DNA of 6,818 bases from Clostridiales bacterium (GCA_012511425.1 JAAZGC010000212.1:1-6818), one strand, 5' to 3'; positions 1 through 6,223 are shown, counted from the stretch's first letter. The notes: a model not told the origin generated them from the sequence alone. Numbers and translations are program-made.

Positions 1-19
1 ATATGTATATATCGTCATT

Positions 20-580
20 TCAAAGTGTTATCCGGAAGCGTTTTATCCCGAGGTCTTTTTCTTCCTCATAAACCGTGGATTCATAGACGCCGCCGCTGTT
101 GAGTATCGTTTTTTCGCTGGCGGGGTTGTTTTCATCACAGGAAATGAGTATCTTGTCAAGTCCGATTTTCGGACAATAGCCGAGGACGGCGCGCAGCATC
201 GATGTGCCGTATCCCTTTCTCTGCTCCGACGGTCTTACAGAAAATCCGATATGCCCGGCGTATTTTGCGAGGTATTCTGTCAGATAATGCCTTACCTGTA
301 TCATTCCGACGAGGCGGTCGTCTGATTTGCGAATATACAGAAACTGCGCTGCCGCAGCGTATCCGGCGGAGACCGTTTCGCGGGATTTATATTTTCCGCA
401 TTCGGAGATATATTGAAGCGAGTCTTCGCATTTGCGAAGGGGACCGCAGCCGTTCATCGAACAGCCGGTATCGAGGAATTCCTGCCTGTATTCTTTTATC
501 TGCTCCGCGTATTTTTCGGTTGGTTCTGTCAGGAAGAAGTCTCCCGAATCGATTTCGATCACTTTGCCGGCTCCCGTCAT
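20..580 (-). CDS. GNAT-family N-acetyltransferase
   Basis: This 186-residue protein has the GCN5-related acetyltransferase (GNAT) fold and would transfer an acetyl group from acetyl-CoA to an unidentified amine substrate in the cytoplasm. The acetyl-CoA binding motif A is visible at about residues 110-129, with the Q-R-K-G-Y-G loop (Q120 to G125) matching the family Q/RxxGxG/A pattern after a hydrophobic beta strand. Motif B follows around residues 147-166, with an N-N-P-A-S segment before the alpha helix and a GGVYE turn. The length is complete for a single-domain GNAT of the broad COG3981-like type. The ATG start is supported by AAAGGAG seven bases upstream and by a good promoter about 70 bases further up. 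The gene stops at TGA and is transcribed alone. Family membership is clear; the substrate cannot be read from the sequence. Confidence 0.9.
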   Translation of the reverse strand: MTGAGKVIEIDSGDFFLTEPTEKYAEQIKEYRQEFLDTGCSMNGCGPLRKCEDSLQYISECGKYKSRETVSAGYAAAAQFLYIRKSDDRLVGMIQVRHYLTEYLAKYAGHIGFSVRPSEQRKGYGTSMLRAVLGYCPKIGLDKILISCDENNPASEKTILNSGGVYESTVYEEEKDLGIKRFRITL

Positions 581-646
581 TGTATGGCTCCTTTTAACCG
601 ACTGCTTATTTCCACATATCCGTTTTGTCGGTACTTATCTATATAC

Positions 647-675
647 ATTATATCATCATAAAGACGAAAATTCAA
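647..675 (-). promoter_or_regulatory. Sigma-A promoter of the GNAT gene
   Basis: On the minus strand, TTGAAT (670-675) and TATAAT (647-652) are separated by exactly 17 bases, a near-consensus housekeeping promoter. Transcription would start near 640, giving a leader of about 60 bases before the acetyltransferase ATG. The 581-789 gap holds this promoter and the next gene's terminator tail, and nothing else was recognised there. Confidence 0.75.
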
Positions 676-767
676 TGTTACGAAGCAGATTTTCGATATT
701 TATGCGTGGTGTTACCGTGCGGCGTCATGACCCTGAAACGGGGAGCAGCAATCGAAATATGCCGCAT

Positions 768-807
768 AAAAAACATCCGGATCTGCGTTTCATGCAAATC
801 CGGATGT
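768..807 (-). terminator. Intrinsic terminator overlapping the DUF2442-like stop codon
   Basis: On the minus strand a 14-base-pair stem (arms at 794-807 and 773-786, one U-G wobble) encloses a 7-base loop and runs directly into six T residues (768-773). The TGA stop of the upstream gene lies in the loop, and the 5' arm encodes the last residues of that protein. On the plus strand the wobble becomes a C-A mismatch and no T tract follows, so the element acts on the minus strand. Confidence 0.9.
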
Positions 808-1071
808 CCGATACTTAATATGCTTCTCCGAGCACCATTTTATTATTTCCCGAAAACCGAGCTCCGCCACAACCATTTTATCTTTGTACCAGCGGATGAA
901 GTTTCCGTCCGTAACGGCGCTGAGAAAGATTTTGGTATTCGAAAGTATGCCGAAGCGATATGAATTGAATTTAGGCTTCATATTCAGGAAAATTAAATTG
1001 CCGGTGTTGAAGCACACCTGAAGAATACCGTCTTCCCGTGCCGTTACCCCCGAAATCGGCGATTCTTTCAT
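790..1071 (-). CDS. Small DUF2442-like protein
   Basis: This 93-residue protein resembles the DUF2442 type: a first strand with G-V-T-A, then 'DGILQVCF', a 'G-N-L-I-F-L' strand, 'RFG-L', 'IF-S-A' and 'G-N-F-I-R-W'. Proteins of this kind are small, soluble and of unknown biochemical role, sometimes found beside regulators or toxin-antitoxin genes. The reading frame is open up to 1158, but the ATG at 1069-1071 is preferred. It has AAGGGGGA a few bases upstream, the conserved pattern begins only there, and the longer start has no ribosome site. It lies 139 bases downstream of the broken LuxR gene on the same strand. A TATGATAAAAT stretch near 1110-1125 could be a -10 region, but no good -35 was found, so co-transcription with LuxR is possible. 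The family assignment is from memory and moderate in confidence. Confidence 0.7.
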   Translation of the reverse strand: MKESPISGVTAREDGILQVCFNTGNLIFLNMKPKFNSYRFGILSNTKIFLSAVTDGNFIRWYKDKMVVAELGFREIIKWCSEKHIKYRTSGFA

Positions 1072-1210
1072 ATCGTTGTCCCCCTTGATAAAGGCAGATC
1101 GGAACTGTTGCTTTATTTTATCATAAAAACGACTACCTGTATTGTGGTCATTTGTCACATTTTTATTTATTATTGCGGAATTCGGCTGTTTTTCGATTTA
1201 TTCGGACGAT

Positions 1211-1831
1211 TCAATTATGCGTTTTTGCATCTTTGAAATACTTTTCAAGTTCGAGTCTTTTATTCTTTTGCGCACCGACGATTCCCATTTTGCTGAAAAT
1301 TCGGGAAAGATGGTTCTGAACGGTTCCGACGGAAATATGAAGCCTTTCCGCGATCTCCGCCAAGGTCAGCCGCCTGGCGGCAAGCTTAGCGATTTTAAGC
1401 TCTCTTTCCGAAAGCCCGTAATCTTCCGGCTTTTCAAAATGATCGCCGATTATTTTGTTCCGGCTTGCCTGAATTCTGTCGGCAAGCTCAAGTATCCTGT
1501 CGATATGCCCGGTGTATTCCTTTTCTTTTTTAAGAGCCGCAAGCTGTTTTGAAATATATTCGGCGTTTTCGGCAAAAGGCATTGCGATGCCATCCGGCAT
1601 TGCCATATCCAACGCCGTTTTAAGCTCCTCTGATGCCTCCCCGGATCTGCCTATTTTCTCGAAGGCGGCGGCGAGCTGGATATGCAGCCGGATGATGCAC
1701 AGTATATTGCTGAATACACCGTATAAATTCTCGCATTCTTCCCTTGCGGCAATGATTTCGGTGTATTCGCCTTTTGCCAGCAGCAGCTGATTATAGAATG
1801 AACGGAGTATCGGCATTGCCGGGAAAGACAC
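1211..1831 (-). CDS. C-terminal part of split MalT-type LuxR regulator (LuxR HTH domain)
   Basis: These 206 residues carry a helical repeat tail followed by a LuxR-type helix-turn-helix at about residues 136-198. The hallmarks are 'LSERELKIAKLAA', then 'L-A-E-I-A-E-R-L-H-I-S-V-G-T-V-Q-N-H-L' and 'IF-K-MGI', the usual DNA-binding domain of this superfamily. The frame is identical to that of the ATPase part upstream and is separated from it only by the TGA at 1862-1864 and ten sense codons. The nominal start is GTG at 1829-1831. A purine-rich GAAGGAAGG lies about 15 bases away, too far for efficient initiation, so independent translation is doubtful. It is best read as the 3' end of one regulator gene interrupted by a nonsense codon. 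The terminal stop is TGA. No terminator is evident before the DUF2442-like gene. Confidence 0.8.
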   Translation of the reverse strand: MSFPAMPILRSFYNQLLLAKGEYTEIIAAREECENLYGVFSNILCIIRLHIQLAAAFEKIGRSGEASEELKTALDMAMPDGIAMPFAENAEYISKQLAALKKEKEYTGHIDRILELADRIQASRNKIIGDHFEKPEDYGLSERELKIAKLAARRLTLAEIAERLHISVGTVQNHLSRIFSKMGIVGAQKNKRLELEKYFKDAKTHN

Positions 1832-1861
1832 AGGGTTCTCTTCGAGCCTTCCTTCCGCCAG

Positions 1862-3700
1862 TCACTCGGGCGCACTCTGCGGGCGGTTCAGCACGGCAGC
1901 GAAAAACATACGGCAGATATCAACGGTGTTCATCAATGAATACTGCTTTTCTTTAAGCACCGTTTCTCTCATGTTTTTTTCTGTCTTTTCGATTTCATCG
2001 TATCCGCCCCTGATCATTGCAAGACGCGCGTTAAGAAATTCACAGGCGAGTATGATGCTGAACTGTCTCTTTTTTCTGGCTGCGGAAATAGCCGTCCTGT
2101 TTAATATCTCGGCGCGGATAAAATCTCCGCGTTCATAATAAAGCTCTGCTTCGAAACAATGCTCCGCGCCGCTGCCGTGACCGTCGGATACCCGGTAATA
2201 ATACGGCATGCAGTCCTTCATCTCTTTATTTTCCGAATCCGCGGCACCGACTTGTCTGTGATAAAGCATCAGAACCGAGGGTGATTCGAAGGTCCAGGTG
2301 TCATTGGGATTCACGCTGTATGTGGGTCTTGTCAGCAGTGCGCAGGCTCTTCTGTGGTATTCGCTCATCGCAGATATGTTGTTGAAAGCGGTCATGCTTT
2401 CGGAAATCTCCGCATCGCCCAGCAGATTGTTCTTCTCTTCTTCGGAAAGCGAGACATCCGTTCCGAGGGATTTCAAAAGAAGCTCTTTAAGACGATAAAG
2501 CCCTTCGATATTATTGAACATAAACATCGTCAGCATTCCGATCGTCAGTGCGCTGGGATGCTGCAGAAGAATTTCTTCAGGGCAGTTTTCGAACCATGAG
2601 AAAAATTCCCGCCGATTCTCGATGTTTATGTTGAAAGCTCCGTCTTTTTCAAAGCAGGATAACAGCTTTCCGTAATTCTCCGCTTTGGCATAGGCGAAAT
2701 AGGCATGGAGATAATCCTCTCGCATCATGTACCAGTCGCCGAGGCGAGTGTAGCTCTGCCGCCGGTATTCCTCCGGCTTTTTCGAGAAAAGGTGCTGCGT
2801 GCATTCGCGGAGCATATGGTGGTAACGATAGTGATTGTCCGTTTTTGTAATAAAGGCATTGTTTTTGGTATGGTAATTCAACAGTTTTTCGCTGTCGCCG
2901 CCATGCCCTTCCCAGAGATAGGCTGCCTGTTCTTTGGTAAACTCATCGCTTATGCTCATCAGGATCAGAAACTCTCTGCGTTCTTCGTCGAGAGGGTCAA
3001 GCAAAACTTCTTTTATCAGGCTTATGATATCCGAAGAAACGGAAAGCCATTTTTTGTTTTTCTCATAGGCTTTGAAGTTAAGATAAATAACAGACAGCCA
3101 GCCTTCGCTCATATCCGCCAGTTCGTCTATTTCATCTGCCGATGCCCGAATGCCGCACTGCTCGGCATATTCATGCAGTTCGTCTGCGTCCAGCCTCAGA
3201 TCGAGATAAGATATCTCGTAAAGCCGGTTTCCCAGCTCCATTTTTTCCTTTTCGTTGAAAATCTGATTTCTCGACATTAAAACAAAGCGGACATTGCCTG
3301 CCATGTTTTTTTCGAAGAAAAATATGAACGAAGTTATCAGATAAGAAGGCAGAAGGTGAATATCGTCTATTATGAAATAAATAAACTCTTTGTCGTCGTA
3401 TTCGGCCAGTACGGAATTCATGATGTCCGCAAATAAGTAAAGCGACTGGTTATTCGTCGGAAAACCGAGCGCCTTTAGTTGCTTATGAACATCCGGATGT
3501 CCTCTGAAAATCCTGCAGATGCCGGACCACAGATCGGCAACCGAATACGATATTACCGTCAGCTTGAAAAACTGCGACGATTCGTTGCTTTTCGTTCTGC
3601 GAGACGACCACCATTTTACCGCCGTCGTCTTTCCGTATCCCATCGGAGCGATAATCGTTGTAATCTGACGGCTGCCGATTTCGGCAAGCTTAACCTTCAT
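1862..3700 (-). CDS. N-terminal ATPase and sensor part of split MalT-type LuxR regulator
   Basis: These 612 residues form the signal-sensing part of a large ATP-dependent LuxR (LAL/MalT-like, STAND NTPase) regulator. Walker A is A-P-M-G-Y-G-K-T-T at residues 18-26, and Walker B is the hydrophobic strand ending in D112-D113. An 'LMSRN' strand and an L-S-E/D-L-R-type lid region follow, then a long helical repeat region from about residue 290, as in MalT where it binds the inducer. In the family one polypeptide of roughly 830 or more residues ends in a LuxR DNA-binding domain. Here the frame stops at TGA just before that domain, which continues in the same frame downstream. The ATG at 3700 has no ribosome site, and the usual 15-30 residues before Walker A are short. 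The gene meets the opposite-strand acyltransferase remnant at this point. It is probably a pseudogene, and the inducer is unknown. Confidence 0.85.
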   Translation of the reverse strand: MKVKLAEIGSRQITTIIAPMGYGKTTAVKWWSSRRTKSNESSQFFKLTVISYSVADLWSGICRIFRGHPDVHKQLKALGFPTNNQSLYLFADIMNSVLAEYDDKEFIYFIIDDIHLLPSYLITSFIFFFEKNMAGNVRFVLMSRNQIFNEKEKMELGNRLYEISYLDLRLDADELHEYAEQCGIRASADEIDELADMSEGWLSVIYLNFKAYEKNKKWLSVSSDIISLIKEVLLDPLDEERREFLILMSISDEFTKEQAAYLWEGHGGDSEKLLNYHTKNNAFITKTDNHYRYHHMLRECTQHLFSKKPEEYRRQSYTRLGDWYMMREDYLHAYFAYAKAENYGKLLSCFEKDGAFNINIENRREFFSWFENCPEEILLQHPSALTIGMLTMFMFNNIEGLYRLKELLLKSLGTDVSLSEEEKNNLLGDAEISESMTAFNNISAMSEYHRRACALLTRPTYSVNPNDTWTFESPSVLMLYHRQVGAADSENKEMKDCMPYYYRVSDGHGSGAEHCFEAELYYERGDFIRAEILNRTAISAARKKRQFSIILACEFLNARLAMIRGGYDEIEKTEKNMRETVLKEKQYSLMNTVDICRMFFAAVLNRPQSAPE

Positions 3701-4169
3701 GCGCTGGGAGCTTTCCGAAACCGGATTCCTTTCGGCAAATGCCGGGGAGACGGAATTCCCCCATGTGCCCGACTGGTTTGAGTGGCAGCGGGGCTGTGTG
3801 CGGGACGAGATCCTCTCCGGAAACTACTTTTACGAGGACGAAATCGAGTTATATTCGCTTCCCGGCACAGATAAATATCATTACCTCGGCTGCGGCAGAC
3901 TGCGCCACGACGAAAGCGGTTTCCTCATAACCGGTCATTTCAACGGCGCTCCGATCCGCATCGAACGAAAGCCGCTGTCGATGCACGCACTTCATGTGGA
4001 ATACGATTACCGCCGGGTGCTTAAAGGCAGAGACGCGCTGAACATATCCACCGAAAACGACAGCTTTTACTGTTTTCCGGAACGGCAGCTGATGCTCACA
4101 AAATTATCCTTCGCCGCCGAGGAGATGTATTCGCTTGCCCGCGGGAATATACGCGGCAGAACTGAATAA
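3699..4169 (+). CDS. 5'-truncated C-terminal fragment of a lysophospholipid acyltransferase-like protein
   Basis: The 156-residue frame resembles the C-terminal domain that follows the PlsC-type catalytic domain and a small zinc ribbon in clostridial proteins annotated as 1-acyl-sn-glycerol-3-phosphate acyltransferases. Matching features are W-E-L-S-E near the start, then G-E-T-E-F-P-H-V-P-D-W-F-E-W, V-R-x-E-I, a G-x-G-x-L-x-H-D motif, H-V-E-Y-D-Y and a final L-A-x-E-E-M-Y. Full-length relatives have several hundred residues before this point, including the catalytic HX4D motif and CxxC pairs; all are absent here. The ATG at 3699 has no ribosome site, and upstream in frame the sequence is antisense to the LuxR gene until a stop at 3666. 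It therefore looks like a gene remnant joined at about 3700. A stand-alone version of the domain is a less likely alternative. Family recognition is from memory. It ends in TAA followed at once by TGA. Confidence 0.6.
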   Translation: MRWELSETGFLSANAGETEFPHVPDWFEWQRGCVRDEILSGNYFYEDEIELYSLPGTDKYHYLGCGRLRHDESGFLITGHFNGAPIRIERKPLSMHALHVEYDYRRVLKGRDALNISTENDSFYCFPERQLMLTKLSFAAEEMYSLARGNIRGRTE

Positions 4170-4210
4170 TGACACATCGCTGCGGATGGTTTCAAAGATA
4201 ATAAAGATTA

Positions 4211-4248
4211 CAAAACAGGCTCCCGATGTCACGCGGGAGCCTGTATGT
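4211..4248 (-). terminator. Hairpin terminator between convergent genes
   Basis: A perfect 11-base-pair stem (4215-4225 with 4234-4244) closes an 8-base loop. On the minus strand it is followed by TTTTG and a T-rich stretch, and it lies about 75 bases after the glutamate dehydrogenase stop. On the plus strand only a weak T-rich run follows, so it could also end the converging acyltransferase remnant transcript, but less efficiently. Confidence 0.85.
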
Positions 4249-4319
4249 TTATACGATAATGAAAGGGGATTGTGCACCAACGCGGTCAATAATCAAGGAA
4301 AGAAAGATTTTAATAAGGC

Positions 4320-5606
4320 TTATGCCCAGCCGCGAAGCTTGACGGCTTCGGCTACACGGTTGATCGCTATGGTATAAGCGGCGTCGCGCATATAGAGGTT
4401 CTTTTCGACGGCAAGCTTGTATACCGCCTTGAACGCCTTGGTCATGCAGAATTCGAGTTTTTCGAAGACTTCGTCGATATCCCAGTAATAGTTCATATTT
4501 CCCTGAACCTGCTCGAAATAGCTGCAGGTAACGCCGCCGGCGTTGCAGAGGAAGTCGGGGAGAACAATTATTCCGGCATCGCGGATAAGCGGATCGCAGT
4601 CGGGAGTAGTCGGGCCGTTCGCCGCTTCGCAGAGAATTTTGACCTTCTTTGAAATATTCGGGAATACCGCAGGAGTGATCTGGTTTTCCAGCGCCGCGGG
4701 GATAAGGATATCTACATCCTGCTTCAGCCAATCGTCGCCCGGGAGAATTTCGTAGCCGAGTTCGGCGGCTTTCGTCTTGTCGATGGCGCCGAAGGAGTCT
4801 TTGATGTCGGCGAGCTGTGCGATGTCGCAGCCTTCGTTCTTCTTGAAGGTGTATGACTTCGCATCGGTCTGGTTCCAGCAGGATACCGCGATTATCTTGC
4901 CGCCGAGTTCGGTATACATACGTGCGGCGTATTCGCCGACGTTGCCGAAGCCCTGCAGGCTGGCGGTGGTGGTTTCAATCGGGATATTCATCTCGCGGAG
5001 CAGATTCTTGAGGACATAGACAACGCCGTATCCGGTCGCTTCTTTGCGGCCGAGAGAACCGCCCATGCCGACCGGCTTTCCGGTAATCATCGCGGGATAG
5101 CGGCCGTGGGTCAGAGTTTCGTATTCATCGAGCATCCAGAGCATATGCTGACCGTTTGTCATAACGTCCGGCGCCGGAACGTCCTGGTTCGGACCGAGCA
5201 GAGTGTAAAGCCGGCGGATGTAGCCGCGGCAGAGTCTTTCCTGCTCGCCGAGCGAAAGGTTATGCGGATCGCAGATAACGCCGCCTTTGCCGCCGCCCAG
5301 CGGGATATCGACAACCGCACATTTCCAGGTCATCCACATCGAAAGCGCACGGACGGTGTCGGCGGTTTCGTGGGGATGGAAGCGGATGCCGCCCTTGGCG
5401 GGGCCTCTGGCGTCGTTGTGTCTTATGCGGAATGCTTTGAAAACCTTGGTTGTGCCGTCGTCCATTTTCACCGGGATTGTAAAATGCATTTCCTGCATCG
5501 GCTGGCGAAGCAGCTCGCGGGTGCCGCTGTCGAGATTGATCTGATCGGCGACTTTATCAAACTGCGCCTGGGCGCTTTCAAACGGATTGTATGCTGTCTC
5601 GGACAT
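4320..5606 (-). CDS. gdhA: Glutamate dehydrogenase (Glu/Leu/Phe/Val dehydrogenase family)
   Basis: This complete 428-residue enzyme interconverts L-glutamate and 2-oxoglutarate plus ammonium using NAD(P), linking nitrogen and carbon metabolism in the cytoplasm. The substrate-binding K71-G-G-I-R-F-H-P and the signature I-P-L-G-G-G-K-G-G-V with catalytic K107 are present. So are P-A-P-D147-V-M-T-N with the catalytic Asp, the Rossmann loop G-F-G-N-V-G at 219-224, N355-A-G-G, and the S-Y-F-E motif near the C-terminus. Length matches the hexameric RocG/GudB-type enzymes (about 425). The ATG is fixed by AGGAGG seven bases upstream, and the stop is TAA. After the second Rossmann strand the usual acidic residue is replaced by S-C243-W, so cofactor preference is not obvious. 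The gene is monocistronic, with its own promoter, leader and terminator. The symbol is the generic one for this activity. Confidence 0.95.
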   Translation of the reverse strand: MSETAYNPFESAQAQFDKVADQINLDSGTRELLRQPMQEMHFTIPVKMDDGTTKVFKAFRIRHNDARGPAKGGIRFHPHETADTVRALSMWMTWKCAVVDIPLGGGKGGVICDPHNLSLGEQERLCRGYIRRLYTLLGPNQDVPAPDVMTNGQHMLWMLDEYETLTHGRYPAMITGKPVGMGGSLGRKEATGYGVVYVLKNLLREMNIPIETTTASLQGFGNVGEYAARMYTELGGKIIAVSCWNQTDAKSYTFKKNEGCDIAQLADIKDSFGAIDKTKAAELGYEILPGDDWLKQDVDILIPAALENQITPAVFPNISKKVKILCEAANGPTTPDCDPLIRDAGIIVLPDFLCNAGGVTCSYFEQVQGNMNYYWDIDEVFEKLEFCMTKAFKAVYKLAVEKNLYMRDAAYTIAINRVAEAVKLRGWA

Positions 5607-5620
5607 AAAAAGCCTCCTGT
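5607..5620 (-). promoter_or_regulatory. Shine-Dalgarno of the glutamate dehydrogenase gene
   Basis: On the minus strand ACAGGAGG is followed by seven bases (GCTTTTT) and the ATG. It is a perfect, well-spaced ribosome binding site that fixes the start and suggests high expression. Confidence 0.85.
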
Positions 5621-5665
5621 GTTTGGGTCGTGTATAATTGTTTTTTACGGAATTGACGGGGTTAT

Positions 5666-5698
5666 CCGGTGCTCTCCGCCGCTCTTGCGGGGGACCGG
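5666..5698 (-). promoter_or_regulatory. Stem-loop in the glutamate dehydrogenase leader
   Basis: The leader can fold into a two-part stem: CCGGT with ACCGG (5694-5698 with 5666-5670) outside, and CCGC with GCGG (5687-5690 with 5679-5682) closing a four-base loop. Unpaired bases lie between the two parts. It is about 45 bases upstream of the Shine-Dalgarno sequence. No known riboswitch core was recognised, and no T tract follows, so it is not a terminator. A role in mRNA stability or control is only a guess. Confidence 0.4.
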
Positions 5699-5734
5699 TG
5701 CGGTTGAATAATTATGCTTTATGATACTCTTAAT

Positions 5735-5763
5735 AGTATATCACACCGAAGGCATTTTTGCAA
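5735..5763 (-). promoter_or_regulatory. Sigma-A promoter of the glutamate dehydrogenase gene
   Basis: On the minus strand TTGCAA (5758-5763) and TATACT (5735-5740) are separated by 17 bases, and a TG pair one base before the -10 gives an extended -10. An A/T-rich tract at about 5764-5782 sits just upstream of the -35, where an UP element would be. The start site would be near 5728, giving a leader of about 120 bases. Confidence 0.75.
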
Positions 5764-5843
5764 TACTTTAAAATGTAAAATTTGAAGCAATGAGTGGGGG
5801 TTTTTACCGAATGTTCACAATCGGCAAGAGCGGCGCGAAAGGC

Positions 5844-5862
5844 AGGCGGGGAGAGGCGGGGA
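5844..5862. repeat. G-rich tandem repeat, 9-bp unit AGGCGGGGA
   Basis: AGGCGGGGA occurs at 5844-5852 and again at 5854-5862, a 10-base period, with further G runs on both sides up to 5872. Only two copies exist. The plus strand is unusually G-rich compared with the AT-rich bases on either side of the block. Confidence 0.6.
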
Positions 5863-5905
5863 AGACGCCGGGAAGGTGTTTTTGATGTATATGTCGGGTA
5901 TATGG

Positions 5906-5933
5906 TGTATAATTATGGCGGGGCGAATTGCAA
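5906..5933 (-). promoter_or_regulatory. Possible second minus-strand promoter upstream of gdhA
   Basis: TTGCAA (5928-5933) and TATACA (5906-5911) are spaced by 16 bases on the minus strand. The -35 shares the context TATTGCAA with the proximal promoter. The same bases contain TATAAT on the plus strand (5908-5913), with only a poorly spaced TTGATG (5882-5887) as a possible -35, so direction is uncertain. Confidence 0.3.
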
Positions 5934-5965
5934 TAGCGGCAATAATTAAAAACAGCAATGACTTG

Positions 5966-6101
5966 CGGCTGAACGATGCGGGATAACGGAGAGATGGTGA
6001 AAGCCGAGGGACGGAATCCCACATCGGCGGCCGCCGTTCAGGCGGCGCAGATTCGATCAAATTCGGCATAAAACAGCTCCTCCGTGGGGTTTTGGTTTAT
6101 T
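5966..6101 (+). ncRNA. Candidate structured RNA element of unknown class
   Basis: Read on the plus strand, three helices nest neatly. An outer ACGGAG/CTCCGT pair (5986-5991 with 6080-6085) encloses two hairpins. The first is GCCGA-GGGA / TCCC-aca-TCGGC (6003-6028). The second, one base later, is GCCGCC/GGCGGC (6030-6046) with a five-base loop. An alternative helix CGGCT/AGCCG (5966-5970 with 6002-6006) would exclude the first hairpin. A T-rich run, GGGGTTTTGG and following, comes directly after the outer helix. I compared it by eye with remembered cores of glycine, SAM, cobalamin, TPP, THF, ZTP, c-di-GMP and T-box elements, SRP RNA and tRNA, and none fits. It may be transcribed from either strand or be a chance GC-rich fold. 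The 5764-6150 stretch otherwise holds only the weak items listed here. Confidence 0.3.
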
Positions 6102-6147
6102 AAATCTAATGCATAAAATCTCTGCCGAGCCTGAGAAAAAAAGCGGC

Positions 6148-6193
6148 AAAAAACATAGCCGACTGCATTACTTTTGTGCAGCTGGCTATGTTT
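6148..6193 (-). terminator. Intrinsic terminator after the solute-binding protein gene
   Basis: Arms at 6151-6167 and 6177-6193 form a 17-position stem with a perfect outer 10 base pairs and one A-C mismatch inside, closing a 9-base loop. The minus strand then has six T residues (6148-6153). It begins 30 bases after the TAA of the solute-binding protein, marking the end of that operon. Confidence 0.9.
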
Positions 6194-6223
6194 AAAAAGA
6201 GGGTGATACAGCTCCTCGCGTCA

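Noticed and set aside
1069..1158. Longer start for the DUF2442-like gene at 1158
   Set aside because: There is no ribosome site there and the extra residues do not fit the family pattern. The ATG at 1071 has AAGGGGGA at good spacing.
1158..1210. Terminator after the LuxR gene
   Set aside because: Only a short imperfect palindrome around GAATTC is present, with no stable stem followed by T residues.
1862..1864. Alternative genetic code with UGA read as Trp
   Set aside because: TGA ends the GNAT, DUF2442-like and LuxR genes at family-typical positions, one of them inside a terminator. Trp is otherwise TGG.
2705..3280. Long plus-strand open frame of 191 codons inside the LuxR gene
   Set aside because: It is antisense to a clearly conserved ATPase gene, has no ribosome site and shows no recognisable domain.
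5106..5711. 201-codon plus-strand frame over the glutamate dehydrogenase gene
   Set aside because: It is a shadow of the well-conserved minus-strand enzyme.
5986..6069. tRNA-like or glycine-riboswitch-like sequence starting GGAGAG
   Set aside because: There is no matching 3' acceptor arm and no T-loop in the right place, and the conserved glycine-aptamer core is missing. Only the short GGAGAG agrees.
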